Of a DNA stretch of 64,000 nucleotides, positions 34,712 to 44,210 are shown piece after piece. How positions within the stretch are numbered: the stretch's first letter is position 1; each line of letters begins with the position of its first letter. This DNA comes from Maribacter dokdonensis DSW-8 (GTDB lineage Bacteria > Bacteroidota > Bacteroidia > Flavobacteriales > Flavobacteriaceae). The position numbers were made by a program, and so were the translations under genes. The stretch is from NCBI RefSeq assembly GCF_001447995.1, contig NZ_LDPE01000001.1, forward strand, positions 930,001-994,000, read 5' to 3'. The notes under the pieces are model-generated. The model did not search any database. It was not told the DNA's origin and worked only from the letters and a program-made list of their open reading frames with translations.

Positions 34712-35908
34712 TTAGTGTACTTTTATACTATTGTTTTTTGAAACAGGATTGTTCACAACCAATGCAGAACTCAATAATAATGCAAAGAAAAACCAAAAGA
34801 GCATCATATTTATACCGCCACCGACTTTCATTAAATTAATAACAATCATAAAGAATAATATAAGATATGTAACATTACGTGTCTCCTTATATGAATTATA
34901 CAAGCCCAAAAATACTCTATAAATGAAAAGAATATAAAATAAAAAACCTATAACTCCAGTCGTGACTAATACATATAGAAATATATTGTGTGGGTATAAA
35001 AAATGCCCTGTATGCTTATACATTTCCGGAAAAATACCCGTAAATCCTACACCAATTATAGGATGTTTTTGAAATATTTCAAAAGCTCCTTCCCACAATT
35101 CATTACGACCAATATCACCACTCTCCAAACTATTCTCTAATCTTTTCTGAAGTAATTCATTACTTTGAAGTACTAAATTATATAGAAGTCCTGATAAAAA
35201 TATACCAATAACAAATATGCTTATTTTTTTCAAAGGTGTCATTTTCTTGAATGCTAAAATCAATATAAATCCTATAAAAATAGATAAAAAAGCACCTCTC
35301 GATCCAGATGCTAATATCAAAGTTATCGAAGCAGGAATCACTAAATTAAATGGATTAAATAATTTTTTTGTTGAAAAAGGTCCCGAAAAAAGCCGTCCAA
35401 GAACTACAATTAAGGCCATAATTGCCTTAATACCAATAATATTAGGATTTTCTTTAAAAATTAAAACACGACCTTGAAAAAAAGTAACTCCTATACCAAG
35501 TGTAAATAAAACAAACATTACTATAATACTTAATAAATAAGTATTAAAAGCAATTTTTATTAATTCCGGTTTATTATATAAATGATTTGTTATTAATAGC
35601 ATGAGAAAAATAAGCAATAACACTCTAAAATTATACGCTTGACTTATATCGATTAAATGTTCTGGTCTTAATGAAGTTGATAATAATCCGGTTATTATAA
35701 ATAAAACTAATAAAGATGTATACTTTCTGAAAATGAATAAATTTAAATTGGTTTTTAAAAAAGGAATCCAAGATGATATATAAATTATACTCACAATAAA
35801 TGCTACTGAAAGAGAACCTGCAGTATTTAAGGGGTCCCATTTCTCAAATGTGATTGAAAATATCAAAAGATATAGAGCATAATTATTCACTCTTTTTAAA
35901 AATTCCAT
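34712..35908 (-). CDS. wzy: O-antigen/capsule polymerase, Wzy (Wzy_C/WaaL type)
   Basis: A 398-residue membrane protein with about 11 helices. The large periplasmic loop in the second half contains ENSLESGDIGRNELWEGAF followed by HPIIGVGFTGIFPEMYKHTG and PHNIFLYVL, matching the Wzy_C/O-antigen-ligase pattern (R-x-x-x-W, HP..G.G, H-N). It would polymerise flipped repeat units in the periplasm together with Wzc. Low sequence conservation is normal for polymerases. Downstream wzx is 38 nt away; upstream a 221-nt AT-rich gap separates it from the acetyltransferase gene and holds no recognisable feature. Confidence 0.83.
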   Translation of the reverse strand: MEFLKRVNNYALYLLIFSITFEKWDPLNTAGSLSVAFIVSIIYISSWIPFLKTNLNLFIFRKYTSLLVLFIITGLLSTSLRPEHLIDISQAYNFRVLLLIFLMLLITNHLYNKPELIKIAFNTYLLSIIVMFVLFTLGIGVTFFQGRVLIFKENPNIIGIKAIMALIVVLGRLFSGPFSTKKLFNPFNLVIPASITLILASGSRGAFLSIFIGFILILAFKKMTPLKKISIFVIGIFLSGLLYNLVLQSNELLQKRLENSLESGDIGRNELWEGAFEIFQKHPIIGVGFTGIFPEMYKHTGHFLYPHNIFLYVLVTTGVIGFLFYILFIYRVFLGLYNSYKETRNVTYLILFFMIVINLMKVGGGINMMLFWFFFALLLSSALVVNNPVSKNNSIKVH

Positions 35909-36129
35909 GATTTCCCCTAATTTAACGGTTGTATGAAAATTGTGTTTTTAATTTTCCTGATTATTAATAAAAAAAATTAAGCATTCTAATTAAATTAAGA
36001 ATCGAAGATAATTCTATATTTAATCATAAAATAGAATTATAAGACCATTAACTAAAAAATCAGTCTTAAATATTTTAATTCATTTTTTTAAATGTTATTA
36101 AAATAGTTCTTTAAAAAAGGATTATATAA

Positions 36130-36711
36130 CTAATCCGCATTTGGAATTACTCTTTTTATGTCAATTGTTTTAATCTTAACAGCAGGAGAACCTGCCAACA
36201 CAACATTAGATTCAATAAAAGATTTATTCACACTTGAGTTAGCTCCTATAACAATGTTATTAGCAAGGGTTATATCGCCAAAAATTTTTGCGCCAGGACC
36301 TATATATATATTATCTCCTAATTGTGGAGCTTTACTACTTCCACCCGAAGCCCCAATATTTGTACAGGCATGTATTCGGCAATTTTTACCGATTTTCGCG
36401 TTCGCACTAACTATAATAGTTCCATAATGAACTATTGCTAAACCGGGACCAAAGGTATTAATAGGAATTGAAAAACCTAGCAATAAAGACTGTTTTCTAA
36501 ACTTTATTCTATGTAAGCCATACATTATTTTACCAACTACATCTGGTCTACAGTTTTTATAATATTCTAATTTTCTAAGCCTTTTTTGATAGGCCCATAT
36601 GTAATCTGGAAAAAATATTTGACGTAAGCGATTACCAACATTATTCGATTTATTAAGAGCAATGCGATCTGCTTCTACAAACTTTTTATAATCTAATTTA
36701 GATTTTATCAT
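36130..36711 (-). CDS. Serine-acetyltransferase-like hexapeptide-repeat O-acetyltransferase
   Basis: A left-handed beta-helix acyltransferase. The start is placed at the second ATG (36711), where MIKSKLDYKKFVEADRIAL matches the usual N terminus of WcaB/CysE-like capsule acetyltransferases; the frame opens five codons earlier at 36726. The helical N-terminal part is followed by hexapeptide coils (IGKNCRIHACTNIG, LGDNIYIGPGAKIFGDI, NIVIGANSSVNKSF) and a catalytic His in GLAIVHYGTIIV. It probably O-acetylates a sugar of the repeat unit, using acetyl-CoA. The upstream glycosyltransferase gene ends about 25 nt away. Confidence 0.82.
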   Translation of the reverse strand: MIKSKLDYKKFVEADRIALNKSNNVGNRLRQIFFPDYIWAYQKRLRKLEYYKNCRPDVVGKIMYGLHRIKFRKQSLLLGFSIPINTFGPGLAIVHYGTIIVSANAKIGKNCRIHACTNIGASGGSSKAPQLGDNIYIGPGAKIFGDITLANNIVIGANSSVNKSFIESNVVLAGSPAVKIKTIDIKRVIPNAD

Positions 36712-36736
36712 AATCCTACCTTCCATAAATTATAAG

Positions 36737-37864
36737 TTACAAGCCCAAAATAGAAACATATACATTTTTCGTTTTACTTCCTATAGTTGACCAATTGTAA
36801 AACATCTCAATCTCATTCCATACAGTCTCTATGGGATATTCCTTAGCTGTTTCACTGGCTTTTAGAATAGCTGATTTTAATTCACTAACGCTGTATTCCT
36901 TTAACACATACCCAATCTTTCCAAATTTGAAAGGATCTTTTAGACCTCCAACATCTGTTACAATAACCCGCTTATGTTCACTTAATGCGGACAATAAAAC
37001 TCCACTTTGCGATATTGCTTTATATGGTAGTAAGACAAAATCCGAAATACGTAAAAAAGCTAAAAATTCCACATCTGTCAAATACCTATTTTCTATATGT
37101 ACGTTGTCAGTTTTAGCAAGTTCTGAAACTTTTTCTACACTACCTGAACCAGCAATTAACAATTGAATATTTTTATTTTCTGACAATGTTTTGTCTTTCC
37201 AAGTATCAACTATTAGATTAATACCTTTGTATTCATTTAAACCACCGAGAACAGAAAAAACAATTTTATTTTTAATTTTTAATTCTTTCCTAGTTTCAGT
37301 AACCTTTACACGCACAAATTCATGATCTATTTCATTAGATAAATCTAAAACTCCATGAGGGATAACCACTATTTTGTTGGATGAAATACTAAATTTTTCT
37401 ATTAGTTCCTGCTTGGTATTCTCTGCATGAACTATAATAGTATTCACTGTATGGTAAATTTTAGCGTAGCTTTTAAAATAGATTTCACCAGAATTATGTG
37501 GTAGCACGTTATGAGCTGTTAAGATTAGATGATTACTAAATCGTCTTAAAACCTTTAAAACATAATAATCCATTGATGGAATTTTTAACCATTGAAAATG
37601 AATTATGGCTGGCGGATTTTTAACACAAAAAAAAATCAATTGCAGCTGCGATAAAAAATAACTTATTATTTTAATAATTCCTTTTTTATTGCTATAGGAA
37701 TAAAATCTATATGTTTTATTAGGTAATTTTTTTTGATTATAAAGCAAATTACAGAAATAACTAACATTTACATTTTTAATATTAGATAGTAATGAGTAAT
37801 CATATAAGCCTAAGTTATTGTAACTCATTGGGTTTACATAATATATTTTATTTCTTCTTTTCAT
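36737..37864 (-). CDS. Glycosyltransferase, GT4-like (GT-B fold)
   Basis: A 375-residue GT-B glycosyltransferase. The acceptor domain has LILTAHNVLPHNSGE near residue 122, as in many capsule GT4 enzymes. The donor half has FSVLGGLNEYKGINLIVDTW, IQLLIAGSGS and FVLLPYKAISQSGVLLSAL, the last taking the place of the E-x7-E region with the first glutamate replaced. No membrane helix is evident, so it is probably a peripheral cytoplasmic enzyme. It adds one sugar of the repeat unit; donor and linkage unknown. Confidence 0.8.
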   Translation of the reverse strand: MKRRNKIYYVNPMSYNNLGLYDYSLLSNIKNVNVSYFCNLLYNQKKLPNKTYRFYSYSNKKGIIKIISYFLSQLQLIFFCVKNPPAIIHFQWLKIPSMDYYVLKVLRRFSNHLILTAHNVLPHNSGEIYFKSYAKIYHTVNTIIVHAENTKQELIEKFSISSNKIVVIPHGVLDLSNEIDHEFVRVKVTETRKELKIKNKIVFSVLGGLNEYKGINLIVDTWKDKTLSENKNIQLLIAGSGSVEKVSELAKTDNVHIENRYLTDVEFLAFLRISDFVLLPYKAISQSGVLLSALSEHKRVIVTDVGGLKDPFKFGKIGYVLKEYSVSELKSAILKASETAKEYPIETVWNEIEMFYNWSTIGSKTKNVYVSILGL

Positions 37865-37933
37865 ATAACTTTAACCGCAACTTTGATTTATCAATTACAA
37901 CATTATTTACCTGAACAGCAGTTGAATACGACA

Positions 37934-39049
37934 CTACGAAATAAAGTCAAGGATATCTTTAGCACGGTTCGTAATTTCAAACTTTTTAGCATATGCAATA
38001 GCATTAGTACTCATTTCCTTTCTTTTGTCCTCATTGTCTAAAATAGTATTTACGGCTACACGTATTTTCCGTTCATCCATTGGATCTACAAGTATAGAAG
38101 AATCAGGTTTACATTGAAACTGTATTTCAGGTATATCTGAAGAAACAATGGGAAGACCACATGCCATTGCTTCTATAATTGCATTACAAGACCCCTCATG
38201 TAAAGTTGGTAACACAAAGACATCGGCAGCAGATAAATAGTCAGGCACCAAATCTGTAGGCACTTTACCTTTAAAAGCAATTTTATCACTTATTAATTCT
38301 TGCTCACCTTTACCCACAAACATAAGTGCTACACCAGGTTTATCTTCAAGTGCCTTTAAAACCCTTAACGGACCTTTATCATGTACAAAACGTCCCACAA
38401 AAATAACTAATTTCTTATCTAATGGTAAGCCTAATTTTTCTCTAACCCAACGTTTATCTTTTGGATTAAACTTTGTTAAATCTACCGCATTAGGTTTGAT
38501 AATAATTTTTTCTTCTTCTATACCAACTTCTATTAAATTATCTTTTATTTGAGGAGATACTGCAACAAAACCTTTAATTTTAGATATTAGCTTATGGTAG
38601 GTAACTGCCTTGTAATATTTTTTACGTAAATTAATATTCTTCAACTCTCCCTCTGCTACATAAATAGGCTTACCATAATCGTGTAGTGCTTTAACAGCAA
38701 TTATTCCGTTTACTAGAAAATGTGCATAAACCACATCAAACTTTATTCTATTTTCTTCTACTGTTTTTTTAACCGCGCGAACAGAAAAATACTCTCCAAT
38801 TAAATGGGTATTATAACCCAGAATCCATTTATTAGATGCTGTTATTATTTTAGGATAATGAATGGAGGCGTTTTCTGAACCATAATTAGGAGCACTTGTA
38901 TCCCCCCCCCCTTTAACTATGTTAGAACATGCAATTACATTTACCTCATGCCCTAATGCAACAAATTTTTGAATTAAGTTATAAACAAAAACACCATAGG
39001 TTGGTGCAGCATTTGATGGGTAATTATTTGATATTACTAATATTCTCAT
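37934..39049 (-). CDS. Glycosyltransferase GT4 with an internal G10 tract
   Basis: A 371-residue GT4 enzyme. The N-terminal half starts ILVISNNYPSNAAPTYGVFV; the donor half has KLVIFVGRFVHDKGPLRVL and the E-x7-E region HEGSCNAIIEAMACGLPIVS. Residues 47-50 (Gly-Gly-Gly-Asp) are encoded by ten consecutive G on the coding strand (38911-38902), very unusual in such AT-rich DNA. In the form sequenced the gene is in frame and complete; gain or loss of one G would truncate it after about 50 residues. First gene of the minus-strand set, with a 468-nt gap upstream. Confidence 0.85.
   Translation of the reverse strand: MRILVISNNYPSNAAPTYGVFVYNLIQKFVALGHEVNVIACSNIVKGGGDTSAPNYGSENASIHYPKIITASNKWILGYNTHLIGEYFSVRAVKKTVEENRIKFDVVYAHFLVNGIIAVKALHDYGKPIYVAEGELKNINLRKKYYKAVTYHKLISKIKGFVAVSPQIKDNLIEVGIEEEKIIIKPNAVDLTKFNPKDKRWVREKLGLPLDKKLVIFVGRFVHDKGPLRVLKALEDKPGVALMFVGKGEQELISDKIAFKGKVPTDLVPDYLSAADVFVLPTLHEGSCNAIIEAMACGLPIVSSDIPEIQFQCKPDSSILVDPMDERKIRVAVNTILDNEDKRKEMSTNAIAYAKKFEITNRAKDILDFIS
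38902..38911 (-). repeat. Homopolymeric G10 tract within a glycosyltransferase gene
   Basis: Ten consecutive C on the plus strand (G on the coding strand) at codons 47-50. It is the longest G/C run I see in the window; others reach 5-6. Tracts of this kind are classic slipped-strand phase-variation switches. Confidence 0.9.
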
Positions 39050-39517
39050 ATAAATCTGGTAAATTATAAAAGCTTAAAATCCAAAAAAAAAATCTTTACT
39101 TATCTCAAATAGAAATTACATAAATAAAAAAATCAAAGTAACATTTAAACTATAACGCAAAAACTGAACTATATTGTTATTTAATCTTATTTTCCAATTT
39201 TATTAAGTTATTATAATATTGCATTTTTTGTTGTACTGATTTACTGAATTTTTAACATATAAAATCATATTACATTAACAATACAAAACTAAAATACTTT
39301 ATATAAATATTTTAATTAGCCAAGAAACTTAATTACACAAAATCATACCGATGTACTTTAATATATATCGAATAGAGTAAATATTTTTTATTAATGATGG
39401 TAATAATTATAAGTTTATAAATAATCTCTATGACATAAAATTTATTTCAACAATCCAATAATTAAATTGATATGCCGTTTCATTAAATAGTTTCCATACT
39501 AACTTTTAAAATACTAG
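39050..39517. other. 468-nt AT-rich intergenic gap, no gene seen
   Basis: The gap separates the divergent glycosyltransferase and acyltransferase genes and must hold promoters for both. A minus-strand TAGTTTTG (39291-39284) fits TAnnTTTG, but no TTG lies at proper -33 spacing. No ORF, RNA or repeat structure was recognised. Confidence 0.5.
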
Positions 39518-40585
39518 ATGTCTTTATCTAAGAATAACAAAAGAATTTATCAAATAGATTTATTCCGATTTATTGCAGCATTATCAGTTGTCTTTTTTCA
39601 TTATTTTTTTAATGGCTATTTATCTGGTTTATCAAATCTCAACTTTGGTCAAATAGGTGAAATTTTCAAATATGGCTATCTTGGAGTTAATTTATTCTTT
39701 ATAATTAGTGGTTTTGTAATTCCTCTATCAATCAGTCAAAGATCATTAAAAAAGTTTGTAGTTTCAAGGTTTGTTAGACTATATCCAACTTATTGGTTAT
39801 GTGTAACAATTACTTTTCTAGCTATTCTATTTTTCGGCTACCCAAAATTCTCAGTAAACCCAACACAATTCCTGGTCAATCTTACCATGTTTCAAAACTA
39901 TGTGAAAATTGAAAGTATTGACGGCGTTTATTGGACATTGTTTATAGAAATGAAATTTTACATATTTATTATAGGTATTTATTTAATTCTAAATAAAATT
40001 AGAACTTTCAAGATAGACTATGTCATCTATATATGGTTAGTACTTACAATTTTGAATTTGCTATTTACTGATTTATTTCTCTTTAAAATTTTAAATTACT
40101 TCTTGGTTCTTGAATGGAGTTCCTATTTTATTTCTGGAATAATCTTTCATGAAATTTATAAGTTTGGATTGAAGAAAAAATTCGCTTTCCTTTTGACTAT
40201 TTCTATGATAATTTCAATATTTAAAGCAGCTTCTAATGCTCAAAATTTAGAATCTATATACTCAACCAATTTTTCACCAGTAATAATCGCTGCTATAATA
40301 TTTTTCTTCTATTTACAAATGTTTCTAGTTTCAATTGGGAAACTAAATAATATAAATTCAAATAAACTTACAAAAATAGGTATGCTTACGTATCCCCTTT
40401 ATCTGATTCATCAAAACGTGGGTTTTATATTAATCAATAATTTAGAGAATTATTTTCCTAAAAAAATTTTAATGTTTTTTGTAATCTCAATTATGCTAGT
40501 TTTATCTTATATCATAAGTGAATTTTACGACCCAAAGATATCCTCAAAATTAAAATATCAAATTGAAAAATTTATTAAAAAATAA
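39518..40585 (+). CDS. Acyltransferase 3 family membrane O-acyltransferase (OafA-like)
   Basis: A 355-residue membrane protein with about 10 helices. The N-terminal RIYQIDLFRFIAALSVVFFH carries the family R-x10-H-type signature, with the histidine near the end of the first helix. GYLGVNLFFIISGFVIPLS follows, then the conserved RFVRLYPTYWL motif. Such enzymes transfer acetyl or other acyl groups to exported saccharides. It would decorate the repeat unit at the inner membrane. First gene of the plus-strand segment; 20 nt before the next glycosyltransferase gene. Confidence 0.88.
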   Translation: MSLSKNNKRIYQIDLFRFIAALSVVFFHYFFNGYLSGLSNLNFGQIGEIFKYGYLGVNLFFIISGFVIPLSISQRSLKKFVVSRFVRLYPTYWLCVTITFLAILFFGYPKFSVNPTQFLVNLTMFQNYVKIESIDGVYWTLFIEMKFYIFIIGIYLILNKIRTFKIDYVIYIWLVLTILNLLFTDLFLFKILNYFLVLEWSSYFISGIIFHEIYKFGLKKKFAFLLTISMIISIFKAASNAQNLESIYSTNFSPVIIAAIIFFFYLQMFLVSIGKLNNINSNKLTKIGMLTYPLYLIHQNVGFILINNLENYFPKKILMFFVISIMLVLSYIISEFYDPKISSKLKYQIEKFIKK

Positions 40586-40605
40586 GTAATCATATATTAT
40601 AAATA

Positions 40606-41799
40606 ATGAACATTTTATACTTACATCAATACTTCACAACACCTGACAAACCGGGTGGAACACGTTCTTATTGGAATAGCTTAGAGTTATTAAAAAATGG
40701 TCATAAAGTAACAGTAATTTCGTTAGGGAAAGAAAATACGAAAAGATTTGAACGCAAGACGGTAGATGGTATAGACGTTATCTATGTTAGAGTACCATAT
40801 TCTCAAACTATGAGTATAGCGTCGCGTTTAAAATCTTTTTTACATTTTATGATATTTTCTACGTACTTAGCACTAAAAGAAAAAAATATTGATTTTGTAA
40901 TAGCAACCTCTACCCCATTAACCATTGGTTTTCCAGCATTGGTTTTAAAAAAAATTAAAAACATTCCTTATCTATTCGAAGTAAGAGATCTTTGGCCAGA
41001 AGTACCCATTCAAATGGGCGGGCTAAACAATAATACAGCCATTAAACTTGCTAAATGGTTTGAACGTACCATCTATAAAAATGCCAGTCATATCATTGCA
41101 CTTTCACCAGGTATGCAAGATGGTGTTTTGAAAGAAAACACACCTAAGCATAAGGTTACCATGATTCCTAACATGGCAAAAATAGATGCCTTTTGGTCAA
41201 GAGAACCAGATTTTGCATTAATGAAAGAATTGAACATTTCACAAGGTACCTTTAAAGTAATTTATTTTGGTGCTTTAGGTAAAGCCAATGCTATAGAATA
41301 TGTATTAGAAAGTGCAGCGTTATTGAAAGAAAACAAAACCATTGAATTTCTATTTATAGGCAGTGGACCAGGTAAAGCATTAATAGAAGCCTACAACGCA
41401 AAAGAAGGCTATAACAATGTAAGATACTTAGGCTTTTTTAATATGGAAAAAACGTCTGAAGTTGTTAACTTTTGCGATGTTTCCTTAGTTACTTTCAAGA
41501 ATTTACCTATTCTAGCCACTAACTCTCCAAACAAATTATTTGATTCCTTATCTGCAGAGAAACCAATCATTGTTAATTCCGCCGGTTGGACGAAAGATTT
41601 AGTTGAAAATAATAAATGTGGCATATTTGTAGATCCAGAATCTCCTCAAGACTTTGCAGATAAATTGACTTTACTTTCGCAAAATCAAGAAAACCTAAAA
41701 GTAATGGGCAAAAATTCAAGAAAACTTGCAGAAACCGTTTATGACAAAACGTTACTATGCAAACAATTTGCAGAAGTTGTAAACAAAGTCAAAATTTAA
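40606..41799 (+). CDS. Glycosyltransferase GT4, WbuB-like
   Basis: A 397-residue GT4 enzyme of the WbuB type. The N terminus LHQYFTTPDKPGGTRSYWN and the mid-region EVRDLWPEVPIQMG are diagnostic. The donor domain has IYFGALGKANAIEYVLES, FLFIGSGPGK and the loop NSPNKLFDSLSAEKPIIV in place of the classical E-x7-E. WbuB homologues transfer N-acetyl amino sugars such as FucNAc as the second step of repeat-unit assembly. It directly precedes the initiating sugar transferase gene (20-nt gap), in keeping with that step. Confidence 0.88.
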   Translation: MNILYLHQYFTTPDKPGGTRSYWNSLELLKNGHKVTVISLGKENTKRFERKTVDGIDVIYVRVPYSQTMSIASRLKSFLHFMIFSTYLALKEKNIDFVIATSTPLTIGFPALVLKKIKNIPYLFEVRDLWPEVPIQMGGLNNNTAIKLAKWFERTIYKNASHIIALSPGMQDGVLKENTPKHKVTMIPNMAKIDAFWSREPDFALMKELNISQGTFKVIYFGALGKANAIEYVLESAALLKENKTIEFLFIGSGPGKALIEAYNAKEGYNNVRYLGFFNMEKTSEVVNFCDVSLVTFKNLPILATNSPNKLFDSLSAEKPIIVNSAGWTKDLVENNKCGIFVDPESPQDFADKLTLLSQNQENLKVMGKNSRKLAETVYDKTLLCKQFAEVVNKVKI

Positions 41800-41819
41800 C
41801 TTAAATAGTCCCCTTAATC

Positions 41820-42443
41820 ATGTATATATACTTAAAACGATTATTTGATATTGTTCTTTCCTTATTTGGTCTACTGGTATTATCTCCAATTTTACTAGTA
41901 GTAGCTATAATTTTAGCTTTAGACTTTAAGGACACCCCATTTTTTACACAAAGTAGGCCTGGTAAAAATGAAAAAATATTCAAGGTTTTAAAATTCAAGA
42001 CCATGAACAATAAAAAAGATAAAAATGGAGAGCTATTAAGTGATACTGAACGGTTAACTTCTCTTGGAATTTTCATAAGAAAAACATCTATAGACGAGCT
42101 ACCACAATTGTTCAACGTATTAATTGGAGATATGAGTTTAATTGGTCCAAGACCATTACTAGTTAAATACCTACCCTATTATAAGCCCGAAGAACGAATA
42201 CGATTTTCCGTACGCCCAGGCATTACAGGTTTAGCCCAAGTTACCGGGCGAAACTATATGAGCTGGGATGAAAAATTTAGGAAAGACATTTATTATGTCA
42301 AGAATTTAAGCTTTAAACAAGATGCACATATTTTTTACAAAACACTAATTAAAGTATTCCAAACTTCTGATGTGGAGTTAGATCAGAGTTCCTATATGGC
42401 CGATTTGGACATTGAAAGGAAAGATTATACGATTACTTCTTAA
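41820..42443 (+). CDS. Initiating phosphoglycosyl transferase (PglC-like)
   Basis: A 207-residue monotopic phosphoglycosyl transferase. One N-terminal hydrophobic hairpin (about residues 10-35) is followed by FTQSRPGKNEKIFKVLKFKTM, the catalytic Asp92-Glu93 dyad in TSIDELPQLFNV, and DMSLIGPRPLL then RPGITGLAQVTGRN. The size matches PglC rather than the five-helix WcaJ/WbaP. PglC uses a UDP-2,4-diamino-sugar, which agrees with the dehydratase and aminotransferase at 19312-22376. It loads the first sugar-1-phosphate onto undecaprenyl phosphate, starting each repeat unit. 101 nt follow before the next gene. Confidence 0.92.
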   Translation: MYIYLKRLFDIVLSLFGLLVLSPILLVVAIILALDFKDTPFFTQSRPGKNEKIFKVLKFKTMNNKKDKNGELLSDTERLTSLGIFIRKTSIDELPQLFNVLIGDMSLIGPRPLLVKYLPYYKPEERIRFSVRPGITGLAQVTGRNYMSWDEKFRKDIYYVKNLSFKQDAHIFYKTLIKVFQTSDVELDQSSYMADLDIERKDYTITS

Positions 42444-42543
42444 AATAAACCTTATTTTTGACCAACTGTTAAAGTTAACTTAAAACAGTCATTAAAACTT
42501 TTCAGTAAGTTATACTAGTATATCAGCCAACATAATTCTTTAA

Positions 42544-43515
42544 ATGAACAATATATTAATTACTTCAATAGGTAGGAGAGTATCCTTAGCGAAATTTTTT
42601 AAAAATGAATTGAAGTCTATTTTCCCCAATGCAAAGGTATATGGCTCAGACATGAACCCCAAATTATCCGCTGCATGTAGAGTTGCCGATGGAAGTTTTA
42701 CTATGCCAAAAGCAAGTGATAATAATTATATTACATTGTTAATTGAAAAATGTACCAATTTAGGTATTAGCTTAATAATACCTACTATAGACCCCTCTTT
42801 ATTACCATTGTCACAGCATAAAGAATTATTAAAAAAGAATGGAATAACCGTAGTGGTACCCGATGAAGATTTTGTTGCAAAATGTAGGGATAAACGAATG
42901 ATCCATGATTTTTTTGAATCCAAAGGGGTTAATGTAGCGGAAGAGTATTGTAAAAATACTTTTCAGTTACCACTTTATATTAAACCCTACGACGGTAGTA
43001 GCAGTATTGACAACTTCGTCATAAAAAATAAGGATGAATTGACCGAATATCATTATGAAAATAAAAAGCTAATGTTTTTAGAATACTTGGACCACGACCT
43101 TTATGATGAATTCACGTGTGATCTTTATTATACTAAAAATGGTCATTTAAGATGTGCGGTACCAAGACAGCGACTTTATGTAAGAGCAGGTGAAGTAAAT
43201 AAGGGAATTACCAAAAAGAATGAATTAGTACCCTTTATTAAAAAACAGTTAGGACACCTAGATGGCATAAGAGGCTGCTTAACGGTTCAATTTTTTATGC
43301 ACAAAGAAACCAAAGACATTTATGGTATAGAAGTGAACCCAAGATTTGGAGGTGGCTACCCTTTAACGCATAGTGCTGGTGCAAACTATGTAAAATGGAT
43401 TTTACAAGAATACTTATTAGGAGAAGAATTAACAGGTTATTTCGATGATTGGAAAGAAGATTTACTTATGCTTCGATATGACGGTGAAGTTTTAGTGCAT
43501 GGATATAAAGATTGA
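42544..43515 (+). CDS. ATP-grasp ligase (carbamoyl-phosphate-synthase-like)
   Basis: A 323-residue ATP-grasp enzyme. The N-terminal Rossmann-like part (ILITSIGRRVSLAKFF, VYGSDMNPKLSAACRVAD) and the middle LYIKPYDGSSSIDNFVI are typical of the CarB-like ATP-grasp proteins in cell-surface saccharide loci. GIEVNPRFGGGYPLTHSAG holds the metal-binding Glu and Asn near the C terminus. It probably forms an amide between an amino group and a carboxylate, perhaps adding an amino acid to a uronic or amino sugar. It overlaps the next gene by 17 nt, so the two are coupled. Substrate not determinable. Confidence 0.82.
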   Translation: MNNILITSIGRRVSLAKFFKNELKSIFPNAKVYGSDMNPKLSAACRVADGSFTMPKASDNNYITLLIEKCTNLGISLIIPTIDPSLLPLSQHKELLKKNGITVVVPDEDFVAKCRDKRMIHDFFESKGVNVAEEYCKNTFQLPLYIKPYDGSSSIDNFVIKNKDELTEYHYENKKLMFLEYLDHDLYDEFTCDLYYTKNGHLRCAVPRQRLYVRAGEVNKGITKKNELVPFIKKQLGHLDGIRGCLTVQFFMHKETKDIYGIEVNPRFGGGYPLTHSAGANYVKWILQEYLLGEELTGYFDDWKEDLLMLRYDGEVLVHGYKD

Positions 43516-44149
43516 TAGATCTACAGCTTTGGTATTTGATTTAGATGATACCTTATATAATGAAATAGAATATTTAAAATCTGCCTATTGGTATATTTGT
43601 TCAGAGCTTACTGAAAAAGATACTGAAATTCTCTATAATCATGTATTTTCAATTTATAGAAATGGTAATAATCCCTTTTTATATTTAGCTGAAAAATACG
43701 ATGTATCAATAGACCATCTGATATTTCAGTATAGGAACCATTTCCCTACAATTAAACCTTTTCCTGGCGTTTTGGAACTCCTTCAAGGCATTAAGAAAAG
43801 ACAGGGGAAAATTGGTATTGTTACTGACGGCAGAACCGTTACACAATCCAATAAATTAAAGGCGTTAGGTATATGGAACCTTATTGATTGCTGTATTATT
43901 TCCGAAAGTGTTGGTACCGAAAAACCAAGTAAAAGAAACTTCAAATTAATAGAGAAAGATTTAAAGGTTTCGAAATATTATTATTTTGGAGATAATTTTA
44001 AAAAAGACTTTATAGCACCTGCGTATTTAGGTTGGCATACTGTTGGTCTTATTGACAATGGATTAAACATACACCCTAACAGTTGTTACAACGCATTAAA
44101 CTCACCAGAAAGCTTAATAAGGTCATTTAATGAAATAAGTGTCGTATAA
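43499..44149 (+). CDS. HAD-superfamily phosphatase
   Basis: A 216-residue HAD-IA hydrolase. Motif I is LVFDLDDTLY (nucleophile Asp14, acid/base Asp16). A helical cap follows, motif II is IVTDGRT, motif III has Lys in GTEKPSKRNF, and motif IV is YFGDNFKKDF. It dephosphorylates a small molecule, probably an intermediate of the reaction catalysed by the ATP-grasp enzyme whose 3' end it overlaps by 17 nt in another frame. ATP-grasp/HAD pairs recur in surface-saccharide loci. Last plus-strand gene of the capsule locus, followed by a terminator hairpin. Confidence 0.85.
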   Translation: MDIKIDRSTALVFDLDDTLYNEIEYLKSAYWYICSELTEKDTEILYNHVFSIYRNGNNPFLYLAEKYDVSIDHLIFQYRNHFPTIKPFPGVLELLQGIKKRQGKIGIVTDGRTVTQSNKLKALGIWNLIDCCIISESVGTEKPSKRNFKLIEKDLKVSKYYYFGDNFKKDFIAPAYLGWHTVGLIDNGLNIHPNSCYNALNSPESLIRSFNEISVV

Positions 44150-44163
44150 TACGTATTAAGAAT

Positions 44164-44204
44164 AAAAAACCGCATTGTAGAATAACAACACGGTTTATTT
44201 TTTG
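44164..44204. terminator. Bidirectional terminator between convergent HAD genes
   Basis: AAACCG (44167-44172) pairs with CGGTTT (44191-44196), with extra pairing inside (TTGT/ACAA). A runs lie on the left and T runs on the right, so it suits both the HAD gene ending at 44149 and the opposing gene ending at 44211. Confidence 0.65.
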
Positions 44205-44210
44205 TGATAT

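Noticed and set aside
39050..39517. Invertible promoter or small RNA in the long AT-rich gap
   Set aside because: No pair of inverted repeats flanking a promoter-like box and no stable hairpin with a terminator were found by eye.
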